A DNA stretch of 64,000 bases. Source: Miltoncostaea sp963771025. Lineage in GTDB: Bacteria > Actinomycetota > Thermoleophilia > Miltoncostaeales > Miltoncostaeaceae. The position numbers were made by a program, and so were the translations under genes. The stretch is taken from assembly GCA_963771025.1 (NCBI GenBank), contig CAVYRL010000004.1, positions 320,401 to 384,400 of the forward strand, read 5' to 3'. This document shows, one piece after another, positions 17,001 to 26,048 of the stretch (its first letter is position 1; every line of letters starts with the position of its first letter). The notes beneath the pieces were generated by a model. It was not told the origin of the DNA and made no database searches. It saw only the letters and a list, made by a program, of their open reading frames with translations.

Positions 17001-18959
17001 TCACCCGGGGAGCGTCTGAACGGTGTGCGCCTCGACCACCTCGCGGGCCTCCGCGATCGCGCTCGCGATGTCGCGGGGCAGGCGGGCGTCGCCCACTCGG
17101 GCGACGGCGGAGCACGTGCCGGCGAGGCCGGCGACGCCGACCGGGTGCAGCGGCTCGGCGATCACCAGCGCGTCGGCGGGGCACAGGCGCTCGCCGTCGC
17201 CGGTCCGCACCACCACTCCGTCGGCCCGCAGCCGCTCCGCGCGGCCCGCCACCAGCGTGCCGCCCGCCCGCGCCAGCCGCGTCAGGAGGGCCTTCGCGGC
17301 GAGCCCGCTCGTGTCGGCCCCGGGGCGGCCGGCCTCGACCACGGTCACCGCCGCCCCGTCGGCGGCGAGCCGGAGCGCCAGCGCCAGACCGCGCTGCCCG
17401 CCGCCGAGCACCACTGGGCGCGCGGGCGGGCCCGCCGTGCCGAGGCTCGACGGCGCACCCTCGAGGAGATCCTCCAGGGTCCACGCCGGAAGGTCGTCGT
17501 AACCGTCGAGCACCGGTGGCGCCGAGAGGGCCCCCGTCGCCACCACGACCAGGTCGGGCTCCAGCGCCGCGAGGTCGCGACCGTCGGTCTCGATGCCGTG
17601 GCGCACATCGACCCGCGCGGCCACCAGCCGGCGGTCGAACCAGGCCACCAGCCGGTCGAGGTGGGCGAGCACCGGCGTCCGCGCGGCGAGACGGACCGCC
17701 CCGCCCAGGGCCTCGCGGCGCTCGATCAGCACGACGCGGTGCCCGAGCTCGGCCGCCCGGCAGGCGGCCTCCATGCCGGCGGGGCCGCCGCCGACCACCA
17801 CCACGCGCCCGGCGCGCCGCGCCGACGCGATCGGCGGCCGCCGCTCACGGCCCACCTCCGGGTTGACGGCGCACGAGATCGCCTCGCCGAACTGGAGCAT
17901 CCCGGCGCAGGCCTGAACCGTCGAGATGCAGGGCCGAATCGTCTCCGCGCGCCCCGCGGCGGCCTTGGCGACCCAGTCGGGGTCGGCGATCAGGGCGCGG
18001 CCCAGGGCCACCGCATCGCAGTCGCCGCGACGCAGAGCCGCCTCGGCCGCCTCGGGCCGCACGATGCGGCCGACCCCGATCACCGGGACGCCCACCGCCG
18101 CGCGGACCCGCGCGGCCGCCATCAGGAAGGTCCCCTCGGGATCGTCGAGCAGGGGGATCGAGTAGGGGACCGACCCGTAGACCCCGCCCGAGACCACCAG
18201 TCCCTGGGCCCCGGCCGCCTCGAACAGTGGCGCGATCGCAACGGCGTCGTCGACCGTCAGGCCGCCGGGCACGTGGTCGGAGCCGTTCATCCGCACGGTC
18301 ACGCAGGCCTCGGGCGCCGCCGCGCGCACCGCCGCGATCACCTCCATTCCGAACCGGGCGCGGTCGGCCGCCGCGGCGCCCCCGTAGTCGTCGTCGCGCC
18401 GGTTGCTGTCGGGGGAGAGAAACTGGCCGATCAGGTATCCGTGGCCGGCATGGATCTCCAGCAGCCCGAACCCGGCCCGCGCCCCGGCCCGGGCGGCCCG
18501 CGCGTACGCGGCGACCACCTCGGAGATCTCGTCGCCCGACAGGGCGTGCGGCACCTCGCGGACATGGGCGTGTGGTGCGATCGCCGAGGGCGCGACCGGC
18601 TGCACCCCGGTCAGCCGTCGCGAGGCCTGGCGTCCCCCGTGGCCGAGCTGGAGCCCCGCGACGGCGCCCCCGCGGCCGATGGCGGCGGCGAGCGGAGCCA
18701 GCACCTCGGCGGCATCAGGCCGCCACATCCACGGGATCCGCTCCTCCACACGCCCACCCGGGGCGATCGCGCCGAACCCCACCACCACGGCGGCCGGCCC
18801 GTCGCTGCGCGCGCGGAAGTAGGCGCTCGCGTCCTCATCGGGCGCGCCGTCGCGGAAGCCGAAGCCGGTCGTCATCCCGGAGAGCAGGACCCGGTTGCGG
18901 AGCGTGAGCGGCCCGAGGGCGAGCGGCGAGAGGAGGGAGGCGTACACGGGACGCTGCAC
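17001..18959 (-). CDS. FadH-like NADH:flavin oxidoreductase (Old Yellow Enzyme barrel plus FAD/NAD domain)
   Basis: The 652-residue protein joins an FMN-binding TIM barrel (residues 1-340, with LQLGHGGRQ, EIHAGHGYLIGQFLSP and RMNGSDHVPGG) to FAD/NAD(P)-binding Rossmann domains (VVVVGGGPAGMEAA near residue 390, a second VVLGGGQRGLALA). This is the architecture of 2,4-dienoyl-CoA reductase and trimethylamine dehydrogenase. The 4Fe-4S cluster between the halves normally uses four cysteines. Here C344, C351 and C363 are present with correct spacing, but the second ligand is Thr347. The start is GTG 18959, with GTG 18944 as an alternative whose upstream GGAG is better placed. It should reduce a C=C bond of an unsaturated ketone or dienoyl-CoA. 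Confidence 0.9.
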   Translation of the reverse strand: MQRPVYASLLSPLALGPLTLRNRVLLSGMTTGFGFRDGAPDEDASAYFRARSDGPAAVVVGFGAIAPGGRVEERIPWMWRPDAAEVLAPLAAAIGRGGAVAGLQLGHGGRQASRRLTGVQPVAPSAIAPHAHVREVPHALSGDEISEVVAAYARAARAGARAGFGLLEIHAGHGYLIGQFLSPDSNRRDDDYGGAAAADRARFGMEVIAAVRAAAPEACVTVRMNGSDHVPGGLTVDDAVAIAPLFEAAGAQGLVVSGGVYGSVPYSIPLLDDPEGTFLMAAARVRAAVGVPVIGVGRIVRPEAAEAALRRGDCDAVALGRALIADPDWVAKAAAGRAETIRPCISTVQACAGMLQFGEAISCAVNPEVGRERRPPIASARRAGRVVVVGGGPAGMEAACRAAELGHRVVLIERREALGGAVRLAARTPVLAHLDRLVAWFDRRLVAARVDVRHGIETDGRDLAALEPDLVVVATGALSAPPVLDGYDDLPAWTLEDLLEGAPSSLGTAGPPARPVVLGGGQRGLALALRLAADGAAVTVVEAGRPGADTSGLAAKALLTRLARAGGTLVAGRAERLRADGVVVRTGDGERLCPADALVIAEPLHPVGVAGLAGTCSAVARVGDARLPRDIASAIAEAREVVEAHTVQTLPG

Positions 18960-18966
18960 TCCGTTC

Positions 18967-18984
18967 TACCAAACGATAGGTTGA
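18967..18984. promoter_or_regulatory. Operator-like inverted repeat (site 5)
   Basis: TACCAAACGATAGGTTGA is an imperfect palindrome (ACCAA...AGGTT) in the divergent gap between the flavin reductase and the rightward acyl-CoA ligase. It begins 8 bp upstream of the reductase start. Confidence 0.6.
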
Positions 18985-19033
18985 TTTACGATGACCGCCC
19001 CTGAAGCAGACTCGAGGTGACGACGGTGCGCAG

Positions 19034-20677
19034 ATGACCGAGAGAATCGGGCTCCTACGCGGGGGGGGCTATGACCTCGGCCCCTTCGCGACCCGCTATC
19101 CGCCGACCGAGCGCAGCATGGTGCGCCTGTTGGCCGACCAGGCGCGCGATCTCGGCGACGCCACCTGGCTCGTTTTCGACGGCTCCGACACGTTGAGCTT
19201 CCGCGACGCGGACGAGCTCACCAACCGCGTCGCCCACGCGCTGCTGGCGACCGTCGGAGAGGGCGCCCACGTGGCGCTCTTCCTGCGCAACCAGCGCGAG
19301 TTCATGCCGGTCTTCTACGGCGCGATGGCCGCCGGGGGCGCCGCCGTCCCGCTGAACGCGGATGCCCGCGGGCCTCTTCTGGAGTACGTCATCGAGCGCT
19401 CCGACGCGCGGGTCCTGGTGACCCGTGCCGACCTGCTCGAGCGGCTCGTCGAGATGGCCACGCTCGGCTCCGTGGAGCGGGTGCTCGTGGTCGGGGAGGT
19501 CCAGGAGGACCCCCCGGCGCAGATCGCGGGCGTCCCGGTCGCGCGGTTCGAGGACTGGATCGCCGACCAGCCCACGACGAGCCCCGGTGAGCCGCCGGCC
19601 GGCCCCGACGTGGCCCTGATCCAGTTCACCTCGGGCACGACGGGCCGCTCGAAGGGCGTGGTCTACCCGCACCAGTTCCTCTACCTCTACTCGGCGATGC
19701 TGAGCGATTCGCTGGGCCGAACCCGGAACGACGTGCTCACCACCCCGCTGCCGCTCTTCCACGTGGCGGCGCTGCACATCATCGCCAACTCGGCGCTGCA
19801 CGCCGGCTGCACCGCCCACCTGAAGACGCGGTTCTCGGCGAGCGCCTACTGGAACCAGGCGGCCGAGGACGGGGCCACCTTCTCGATCCTCCTCGGGCCG
19901 ATGGCGGCGATCATCATGAAGCAGGTCCCCGAGGCGCCCGAGCACCGGATGAGCACGATGTTCTGCGTGCCCCCGCCGCCCGGAAAGGACGTCTTCGAGG
20001 AGCGCTACCGCGTGCGCCTGCTGTGGCAGGGATACGGGATGACGGAGGTCTACCCGCTGCCGATGCGCTCGGAGATGCTGGAGGGGACCCCCGACACGAT
20101 CGGTCACCCGGTCACCTGGATGGACTACGGGGTGGTCGACGAGAACGACGTGCTGCTGGGCCCCGGAGAGCCCGGGCAGCTCGTGTTCCGGCCGCTGATC
20201 CCGAACGCGATGGCGAAGGGCTACTACAAGGATCCCGAGGCGACCAATCTGGCGTTCCGCAACTTCATGTTCCACACCGGCGACCTGGCCTCGTACGACG
20301 AGGACGGCTGTCTGCACTACCGCGGCCGCATGCAGGAGCGCATCCGCCGCCGCGGCGAGAACATCAGCGCGCTGGAGCTCGAGCTCGTGACCCTGCGCCA
20401 CCCGCAGGTCCTCGAGGCGGCGGCCTTCGCCGTCGCGGGCGAGTTCGGCGAGGACGACGTCAAGCTCGACGTCGTGGCGCAGGGCGGCCTGACCCTCGAT
20501 GAGCTGCGCGGCTGGCTCGTCGAGAACCTGCCGCGCTTCATGGTCCCGCGCTACCTGGAGCTGCGGGAGTCCTTCCCGAAGACTCCGAGCGAGCGGGTGG
20601 AGAAGTACAAGCTGGCCGCGGAGGGCTTCGAGCGCCCCGGGGTGCTGGACGGCGACGCGGAGCGTGCGGCGCGATGA
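19034..20677 (+). CDS. AMP-forming acyl-CoA ligase (CaiC/FadD-like)
   Basis: The 547-residue ANL-superfamily enzyme contains the phosphate loop IQFTSGTTGRSKGVVYP near residue 198, the GYGMTEVYPLP motif, a GDLASYDEDGCLHYRGR hinge and a C-terminal TPSERVEKYKL with the catalytic Lys. Its layout resembles crotonobetaine/carnitine-CoA ligases and sterol-acid FadD proteins. It is distinct from the other ligase at 9279. Translation begins at an ATG 50 bp beyond operator site 5, and its stop overlaps the start of the LLM oxidoreductase by 4 bp (ATGA), so activation and oxidation of the same substrate class is plausible. Confidence 0.92.
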   Translation: MTERIGLLRGGGYDLGPFATRYPPTERSMVRLLADQARDLGDATWLVFDGSDTLSFRDADELTNRVAHALLATVGEGAHVALFLRNQREFMPVFYGAMAAGGAAVPLNADARGPLLEYVIERSDARVLVTRADLLERLVEMATLGSVERVLVVGEVQEDPPAQIAGVPVARFEDWIADQPTTSPGEPPAGPDVALIQFTSGTTGRSKGVVYPHQFLYLYSAMLSDSLGRTRNDVLTTPLPLFHVAALHIIANSALHAGCTAHLKTRFSASAYWNQAAEDGATFSILLGPMAAIIMKQVPEAPEHRMSTMFCVPPPPGKDVFEERYRVRLLWQGYGMTEVYPLPMRSEMLEGTPDTIGHPVTWMDYGVVDENDVLLGPGEPGQLVFRPLIPNAMAKGYYKDPEATNLAFRNFMFHTGDLASYDEDGCLHYRGRMQERIRRRGENISALELELVTLRHPQVLEAAAFAVAGEFGEDDVKLDVVAQGGLTLDELRGWLVENLPRFMVPRYLELRESFPKTPSERVEKYKLAAEGFERPGVLDGDAERAAR

Positions 20678-21789
20678 GGGTGACGCTGGGGGCGCCGGGG
20701 CAGATCATGCCGCCGGCATCGCGCGCCGTCGATCTCGCGCGCCGGGCCGAGGCGGACGGCTTCGACGCGGTCTGGTGGCCCTGCCACCTGATGGGCTGGC
20801 ACCCGGACTCGGTGTGGAGCAAGGACCTCACGCCCCTCGCCGGGTTCCAGTCGTCGCCGCACGTCTACTTCGAGCCCCTATCGATGATGGCGGCGGTCGC
20901 CGCGACCACCGACACGATCCGGGTGGGGGTGTGCGTGACCGACACCATCCGGCGCCATCCCGCGATGCTGGCCCAGACGGCCCTGACCATCGACCACCTG
21001 GCCGGCGGGCGCGCGATCCTCGGCCTCGGATCGGGCGAGCGGATGAACATCACTCCCTACGGCATGGAGTGGTCGCGCCCCTACTCGCGCCTGGCCGAGG
21101 CCATCGACGTGATGCGGCTGCTGTGGTCGTCCGACGGCCCGGTCGACTTCGATGGGCGGTTCTTCCGGCTGGAGCGCGCCGTGCTGGGCCTCCAGCCGTT
21201 CGAGGGTCGCCACCCCGAGGTCTGGATCGCCGCCCACGGACCCAAGATGCTGGCGCTCACCGGCCGTCAGGCCGACGGGTGGCTGCCCACCCAGATGCCT
21301 CCGGAGGAGTACGCCGAGAAGCTCGCCGTGGTGCGCCAGAGCGCGGAGGCCGCCGATCGCGACCCCGACGCGGTGGTGCCGTCGATGCTGGCCTACGTGC
21401 TGGCCGCGCCCGACGAGGAGACGCTGGAGCGCATGTGCGCCGACCCGCTGGTGCGCCTGCTGTTCCCGGCGGTCTCGCTGCCGGACTCGGTGTACGCCGG
21501 GCTGGGCGTCACGCCGCCCTTCTCGGGCGGCGCGGGCTACGAGAGCTACCTGCCCACGACGGTCACCCGCGAGGAGGCCCTCGACCTGGTGGAGCACATC
21601 CCGCCGGAGGTCGTGCGGCGCACGACCCTCCATGGGGACGCGGCGCAGATCGCGGCGCAGATCCGCGCCCTCCAGCAGGCCGGCCTGCGCGACGTGGTGC
21701 TGTGGAACATCACGGCCTTCGCGGACCCGTCCCTGGCGGGCTACTCGTTCCGCGTGCTGCGCGAGGTGCGGGAGCTGCTCGCCGGCTGA
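20674..21789 (+). CDS. LLM-class flavin/F420-dependent oxidoreductase (1 of 6)
   Basis: The 371-residue luciferase-like TIM barrel opens MRVTLGAPGQ and contains FDAVWWPCHLMGWHP, GVCVTDTIRRHPAMLAQTALTIDHLAGGRAILG split over two strands, GLGSGERMN and EVWIAAHGPKMLALTGRQADGW. These match F420-dependent reductases of the MER/FGD type more than FMNH2-dependent luciferases, although cofactor choice cannot be proven. It is coupled by 4 bp to the ligase. It should transfer hydride to or from a carbonyl or C=C bond, or oxygenate a ketone. Confidence 0.9.
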   Translation: MRVTLGAPGQIMPPASRAVDLARRAEADGFDAVWWPCHLMGWHPDSVWSKDLTPLAGFQSSPHVYFEPLSMMAAVAATTDTIRVGVCVTDTIRRHPAMLAQTALTIDHLAGGRAILGLGSGERMNITPYGMEWSRPYSRLAEAIDVMRLLWSSDGPVDFDGRFFRLERAVLGLQPFEGRHPEVWIAAHGPKMLALTGRQADGWLPTQMPPEEYAEKLAVVRQSAEAADRDPDAVVPSMLAYVLAAPDEETLERMCADPLVRLLFPAVSLPDSVYAGLGVTPPFSGGAGYESYLPTTVTREEALDLVEHIPPEVVRRTTLHGDAAQIAAQIRALQQAGLRDVVLWNITAFADPSLAGYSFRVLREVRELLAG

Positions 21790-21800
21790 CCCGGCCCCGG

Positions 21801-22874
21801 TCAGTCAACCGGGGGGTAGCCCTTGGGCTCGTACTCGCCGACGCAGTGCTCGTAGTTGCCGTGGCCGACCCGGTCCGACGTGCGGAAGGTGCACGAGCGC
21901 TCGAGGATCGAGTGCGGCACCACCGTGCCGAGCGCCCCCTCGGGGCGGAGGTCCCACTGCTCGCCGTCCACGTAGAGCGGCCCCTTGGGGGTGCCCTGCG
22001 CGTGCTCGCCGCCGTAGCCGCCCCCGTAGATCGCCATCACCGGGCCGAGCGGCTCCACGTCGATCTCCAGCGAGCGCCCGTCGGCGGCGTCGATCCAGAT
22101 CCGGCCCCCGGCCAGCACCCGGTGGGGGCCGATCAGGTCGAAGTCGAGCTCGTGGCGGAAGGCGGTCACCGGAACCGGGGCGCCGGGTTCCTCGCCGGGC
22201 CCCGCGACCGGCCGCAGGCAACCGCACAGGTAGTCCTGGGTCCCGTGCCGGTCCTCGTGCGCGAAGACCCAGATCGACAGGTCCTCGAACTGGATCGGCA
22301 GCCAGGTGTGGAAGCCGCGCCGCACCCGGGCCGAGGCCGGCCGCACGCCCCACGAGCGGTCGCGCTCACCGGTCCAGCCGCCGCAGTCGAACCGGCGCCC
22401 GCCCACCTCCACCCACCCCTCGTAGCGGCCGGCCTGCACGAAGTGGCTGTAGCCCACGAAGATCGCGCCGTCGCGCTCGATGATCTGGGTGGGCATCTGG
22501 AAGGGCTGGGTGATGCGGGTGAAGGTGATGTCGAACGAGAGCCCGTAGCCCGCGTCGTCGAGGGCCAGGCGCCACACACGCAGCGGCTCGACGATGTCGA
22601 AGCGCAGTGGCCCGGCGTGCAGGCGCCACAGATCCTCGTCGCGCTCGCGCCCGCAGCGCACGTTGTACTGAACGCCGTCCCGCCACGCGATCGCGAACCC
22701 GTCCATGTACCGCGTGTTGGGGTAGATGCCGAGGCCGCACCACATCAGCACCTCGCCGCCCGGGTCGTGGACGTCGAAGATGAACCGCTCGGTCCATCGG
22801 GGGTCGTCCATGAAGACCCGGTCGTGGGTCGCGAAGGTCTGGTGGGTGAGGTGGTCGTCGTGCTCGGTGATCAT
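21801..22874 (-). CDS. AttH/hydratase-like lipocalin-type protein (DUF7064/DUF7065-like), copy 2
   Basis: The 357-residue protein shares its whole length with copy 4 at 35459. Matching blocks are LTHQTFATHD, DPRWTERFIFDVHDP, GLGIYPNTRYMDGFA, ITQPFQMPTQIIERDG, SHFVQAGRYEGW, GERDRSWGVRP and a C-terminal VGEYEPKGYPPVD. No signal peptide or membrane helix is seen, so it is cytosolic. The fold class is proposed to be a double lipocalin-like barrel that binds hydrophobic ligands; a hydratase role has been assigned to distant relatives. It ends 12 bp after the LLM gene on the other strand and follows the FAD oxidoreductase gene by 10 bp in one operon. Confidence 0.75.
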   Translation of the reverse strand: MITEHDDHLTHQTFATHDRVFMDDPRWTERFIFDVHDPGGEVLMWCGLGIYPNTRYMDGFAIAWRDGVQYNVRCGRERDEDLWRLHAGPLRFDIVEPLRVWRLALDDAGYGLSFDITFTRITQPFQMPTQIIERDGAIFVGYSHFVQAGRYEGWVEVGGRRFDCGGWTGERDRSWGVRPASARVRRGFHTWLPIQFEDLSIWVFAHEDRHGTQDYLCGCLRPVAGPGEEPGAPVPVTAFRHELDFDLIGPHRVLAGGRIWIDAADGRSLEIDVEPLGPVMAIYGGGYGGEHAQGTPKGPLYVDGEQWDLRPEGALGTVVPHSILERSCTFRTSDRVGHGNYEHCVGEYEPKGYPPVD

Positions 22875-22884
22875 CGCCGTCTCC

Positions 22885-24270
22885 CTAGTAGCGCCAGGTC
22901 TCCTCGAAGCCGGAGATGCGCCGCCCGAGGTACTCCTCGACCGTCGTCAGGGCGGCGCGGGCGGCGCGGTCGACGCCGATGCCGCGGCTGCGGAAGGTCT
23001 CGCTCGCGAACAACAGGCCCTCGATGTTGGGCGCCCGCCAGTGAGGCCGGTAGATGCCGACCAGGCCCGGCTTCTGGATCACGCCGAAGGCCGGGTCGAA
23101 CACCAGGTGGCGCCGGCGCCACGTCGAGTGCTGGAGGCCGGGGTACATCATCCCCAGCTCCTTCTCGAAACCCTCGAAGTGGTTCTCCATGTAGACCTGA
23201 TCGCGGCCCTTGGAGCCCGGGAAGACGCTGCCCGCCACGTGCAGGTGGGTGCCCGGGGGCGACACGGTCGGGTCCATCGCGGTCATGTTGAAGAAGAACC
23301 CCGGGGCCCCCGTGACGGGGGCGTGGAACCAGGTCGAAAGCTCGCGCTCGGACAGCGCGAAGACCGGCTCGTCGGTGGCGATGTAGAGCCCCGCCCACGT
23401 CACCCGAAGCTCGTCGCGTGCGAGGAACTTGATCTGGGCCGCGTACCAGTCGGGCAGGTGCTGCTCGGGCACCACGCGCAGCACGTTCCACACCGGCAGG
23501 GTCGAGATCACGCACTCCGCCTCGATCACCTCGTCCTCGAAGATCTCATTCGGGATGATCCGCGGCTGGCGTGCGACGGCCACCCCCACGACGCGGCCGT
23601 TCTCGATCACCACGCGCTCGACGGGCGTGCCCGTGCGCACCTCGCCGCCCTTGTCGGTGATCGCGTCGGCCAGATCCTGGAAGAGCCCGTCCCAGCCCTT
23701 CTCGGGCCAGAACGAGTAGCCCGCCATCCGCTTCTCGGCGTAATGCATCTTCCGCACGTAGAGGTTGTCCGACGCCGAATGGTCGTACCACTCGTCGGTG
23801 AGGCACTCGAGCAGGGCGAGGTACTCCCACAGCGCGATGACGCCCTCGTCGGAGGTGTGCTGCAGCATCCAGTCGCGCAGCGGGCGGTCGTCCCACTTGT
23901 CGAGCTCCTCGAAGGGGGTCTCGAGCAGCGCGCCGATGACCTTCTTCAGCTCCGACTTGGTGCCGGAGTAGAAGTCCCGGATGGAGATCCAGCGGTCGTC
24001 CTTCCACACCGGCATCTCGTCGGAGACGGCCCCGTGCACCAGCTCCTTGCCGACGTGTTCGAACACCTTGGTGATGCCGGAGCCGGAGTCCTCGAGCAGG
24101 TGGGCGCCCACGTTCAGGCGGAAACCCTCGTCGGGAACCGCCATGCCGCGCCCGCCCAGCCAGGGACTGGCCTCGAAGACCACCACCCGTTTGCCCTCGG
24201 AGGCGAGCAGGGCCCCGGCCGTCAGGCCCGCGGCCCCGGCCCCGATCACCGCGACATCGACCTTCGTCAT
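22885..24270 (-). CDS. FAD-dependent NAD(P)/FAD-binding oxidoreductase (phytoene-desaturase-like)
   Basis: The ATG at 24270 follows GGAGGGGGA and gives 461 residues. The dinucleotide-binding motif VAVIGAGAAGLTAGALLASEG is followed by VVFEASPWLGGRG, the layout of amine-oxidase/phytoene-desaturase flavoproteins. The C-terminal FAD contact region reads GLLFASETFRSRGIGVDRA. Enzymes of this type desaturate or isomerise polycyclic or polyene hydrocarbon skeletons. It is co-transcribed with AttH-like copy 2 and lies behind operator site 6, divergent from the CoA-transferase-like pair. A dehydrogenation step on a ring system is my inference. Confidence 0.88.
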   Translation of the reverse strand: MTKVDVAVIGAGAAGLTAGALLASEGKRVVVFEASPWLGGRGMAVPDEGFRLNVGAHLLEDSGSGITKVFEHVGKELVHGAVSDEMPVWKDDRWISIRDFYSGTKSELKKVIGALLETPFEELDKWDDRPLRDWMLQHTSDEGVIALWEYLALLECLTDEWYDHSASDNLYVRKMHYAEKRMAGYSFWPEKGWDGLFQDLADAITDKGGEVRTGTPVERVVIENGRVVGVAVARQPRIIPNEIFEDEVIEAECVISTLPVWNVLRVVPEQHLPDWYAAQIKFLARDELRVTWAGLYIATDEPVFALSERELSTWFHAPVTGAPGFFFNMTAMDPTVSPPGTHLHVAGSVFPGSKGRDQVYMENHFEGFEKELGMMYPGLQHSTWRRRHLVFDPAFGVIQKPGLVGIYRPHWRAPNIEGLLFASETFRSRGIGVDRAARAALTTVEEYLGRRISGFEETWRY

Positions 24271-24328
24271 GTCCCCCTCCGGTCTCGTGCCCCGCCGTTC
24301 GACATCGGCGAGAGCATACCCACGTTGC

Positions 24329-24346
24329 CTACCAACCGACCGGTAG
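24329..24346. promoter_or_regulatory. Operator-like inverted repeat (site 6)
   Basis: CTACCAACCGACCGGTAG has 5-bp outer arms CTACC/GGTAG around an 8-bp spacer. It lies midway between the divergent FAD oxidoreductase and CoA-transferase-like genes and ends 15 bp before the start of the latter. Confidence 0.7.
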
Positions 24347-24361
24347 AATAGTGTCCCGCCG

Positions 24362-25243
24362 GTGAGCAAGCTGGAGACGATGGACGACGCGGCCGCACGG
24401 GTCGCCGACGGCGCGACCGTCGCGATCGGCGGCCTGCTGATGAACGGAGCGCCGATGGAGTTCTGCCGGGCGCTGGCCCGGCGCGGCGCGAAGGATCTGA
24501 CCGTCGTGGCGATCGTCGCGGGCCCCTCGGTCGACTGGCTCGTGGCCGCCGGCTGCGTGAGCAAGGCGATCGTCGGGCTGGTGAGCATGGAGGGCTTCGG
24601 GCTCGCACCCCACTTCCGCCGGGCCGCCGAGCGGGGTGAGCTCGAGGTGGAGGAGTGGAGCGAGCACACGATCATCTGCGGCCTCCAGGCCGCCGCGGCG
24701 GACCTGCCGTTCATGCCCACGAAGGCCGGCCTCGGCACGGACATGCCCGCCCTCCATCCGGAGCGGACCGAGGTGGTCGAGCACGAGCGCGGCACCTTCC
24801 TGGCCTGCGGGCCGATCCGTCCCGACGTGGCCGTGGTGCACGTGCACGAGGCCGACGTGAACGGCAACTGCCGGGTGCTGCCGAAGCTCGTCTGGATGGA
24901 CTCGGAGCTGGTGAAGGCGGCCCCTGTGGTCGTCGCGACGACCGAGCGGATCGTCTCCGAGCGCACGTTCCGGGCGGCGCCCGAGCGCACGACATACCCC
25001 GGCTTCACCGTCGACGCCGTCGTCGAGGCCCCCTTCGGCGCCTATCCCACCTCGCTCTTCCCCTGGCACGGCTACGACGGCGCCTTCATCACCGACTATC
25101 TGGAGGCCTGCCGCGACCCGGAGACCTTCGCCGCGTTCTGGCGCGATCGGGTGATGGCCCCCGCGGACGGCCCGGCGTTGATCGACGCCAACGGCGGCGC
25201 GGCGACCCTTCTGCGCATCCAGGCGGCGGGGACCGCGTCGTGA
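24362..25243 (+). CDS. Class I CoA-transferase alpha subunit, IpdA-like
   Basis: This 293-residue protein begins at a GTG 15 bp after operator site 6. It contains VAIGGLLMNGAPMEFCRAL, then CGLQAAAADLPFMPTKAGLG and GCVSKAIVGLVSMEGFG, features common to glutaconate CoA-transferase alpha and to IpdA. A pair of acidic residues (EEWSEHT) stands just before the CGLQAAA stretch, close to where I recall the catalytic Glu of IpdA lying. Its TGA overlaps the GTG of the beta subunit by 4 bp, so the two form a heteromer. Whether it moves CoA or hydrolyses a ring C-C bond is discussed under the beta subunit. Confidence 0.88.
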   Translation: MSKLETMDDAAARVADGATVAIGGLLMNGAPMEFCRALARRGAKDLTVVAIVAGPSVDWLVAAGCVSKAIVGLVSMEGFGLAPHFRRAAERGELEVEEWSEHTIICGLQAAAADLPFMPTKAGLGTDMPALHPERTEVVEHERGTFLACGPIRPDVAVVHVHEADVNGNCRVLPKLVWMDSELVKAAPVVVATTERIVSERTFRAAPERTTYPGFTVDAVVEAPFGAYPTSLFPWHGYDGAFITDYLEACRDPETFAAFWRDRVMAPADGPALIDANGGAATLLRIQAAGTAS

Positions 25244-26025
25244 GCGAGAGTTACGGCATCGACGAGCTGATGGTGGCCTCCCTGGCGCGGGCGATGCCCA
25301 ACGACACACGGGCCTTCAACGGCGCGGCCAGCTTCATGCCGGTCTGTGCCTTCATGCTCGCCCGCGAGACCCACGCCCCCGACCTGGTGTGGGTCGCCAG
25401 CTCGATCGCGGTCGACCCCTCGCCGCCGCGCATCCCCGAGTCGACGCTCTCGGACGCCCTCTGGGGCGGGGCGACGATGCTCCACAGCTCGGCGTTCGAC
25501 TTCTGGTGGTACGCCCAGAACGGCCGCCTCAACACCTTCTGCTTCCGCGGAGCGCAGATCGACGCCCACGGGAACGTCAACAACACGGTCATCGGGCCCT
25601 ACGCGACCCCGAAGGTGCGCCTGCCGGGCGGCGGGGGCATGGCCGACCTCTCGTGCCAGGTCCCGCGCGTCTACCTGTGGTCGACGACCCACACCCCGCG
25701 CGTCTTCGTCGAGAAGCTCGACTTCCGCTCCGGCATGGGCTGGGGCGATGGCCCGGGGCACCGTGAGCGCCTCGGCCTCGAGGGCGGCCCACGCCTCGTC
25801 GTCACCAACCTCTGCGTGATGGACTTTCCGTCCGAGACGCGGCGGATGCGCCTTCGCAGCGTCCACCCCGGCGTGAGCGTCAACGACGTCCAGGCCGCGA
25901 CCGGATTCGAGGTGCAGGTGGACGGCGACGTCCCGACGACCCCCGAGCCGACGCCGGAGGAGGTTGCGATCATCCGGCACATCGACCCCACCGGCATGCG
26001 CAAGCGCGAGCTGGCGGGCGGCTGA
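25240..26025 (+). CDS. Class I CoA-transferase beta subunit, IpdB-like
   Basis: The 261-residue partner contains GNVNNTVIGPYATPKVRLPG and GGGGMADLS, diagnostic of glutaconate-type CoA-transferase beta subunits. True transferases carry a catalytic Glu in an ESG/ENG motif in the strand before; here that strand reads DLVWVASSIAVD, without a Glu. Loss of this residue is a known feature of IpdAB, a hydrolase that opens a steroid ring. The pair is therefore more likely a ring-cleaving hydrolase, or an altered transferase, than an acetate- or succinate-type CoA-transferase. Start GTG at 25240. Confidence 0.87.
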   Translation: MSESYGIDELMVASLARAMPNDTRAFNGAASFMPVCAFMLARETHAPDLVWVASSIAVDPSPPRIPESTLSDALWGGATMLHSSAFDFWWYAQNGRLNTFCFRGAQIDAHGNVNNTVIGPYATPKVRLPGGGGMADLSCQVPRVYLWSTTHTPRVFVEKLDFRSGMGWGDGPGHRERLGLEGGPRLVVTNLCVMDFPSETRRMRLRSVHPGVSVNDVQAATGFEVQVDGDVPTTPEPTPEEVAIIRHIDPTGMRKRELAGG

Positions 26026-26048
26026 CCCGCTCGCGAGAGGAGCCCACG

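Noticed and set aside
17025..19004. A 659-codon open frame on the plus strand
   Set aside because: Antisense to the flavin reductase, with His/Arg/Gly-rich low-complexity composition.
20499..23291. A 930-codon open frame on the plus strand
   Set aside because: It is a high-GC antisense and alternative-frame shadow running across the end of the acyl-CoA ligase, the LLM gene and, in antisense, the AttH-like gene. Its sequence is Arg/Pro/Gly-rich without any domain.
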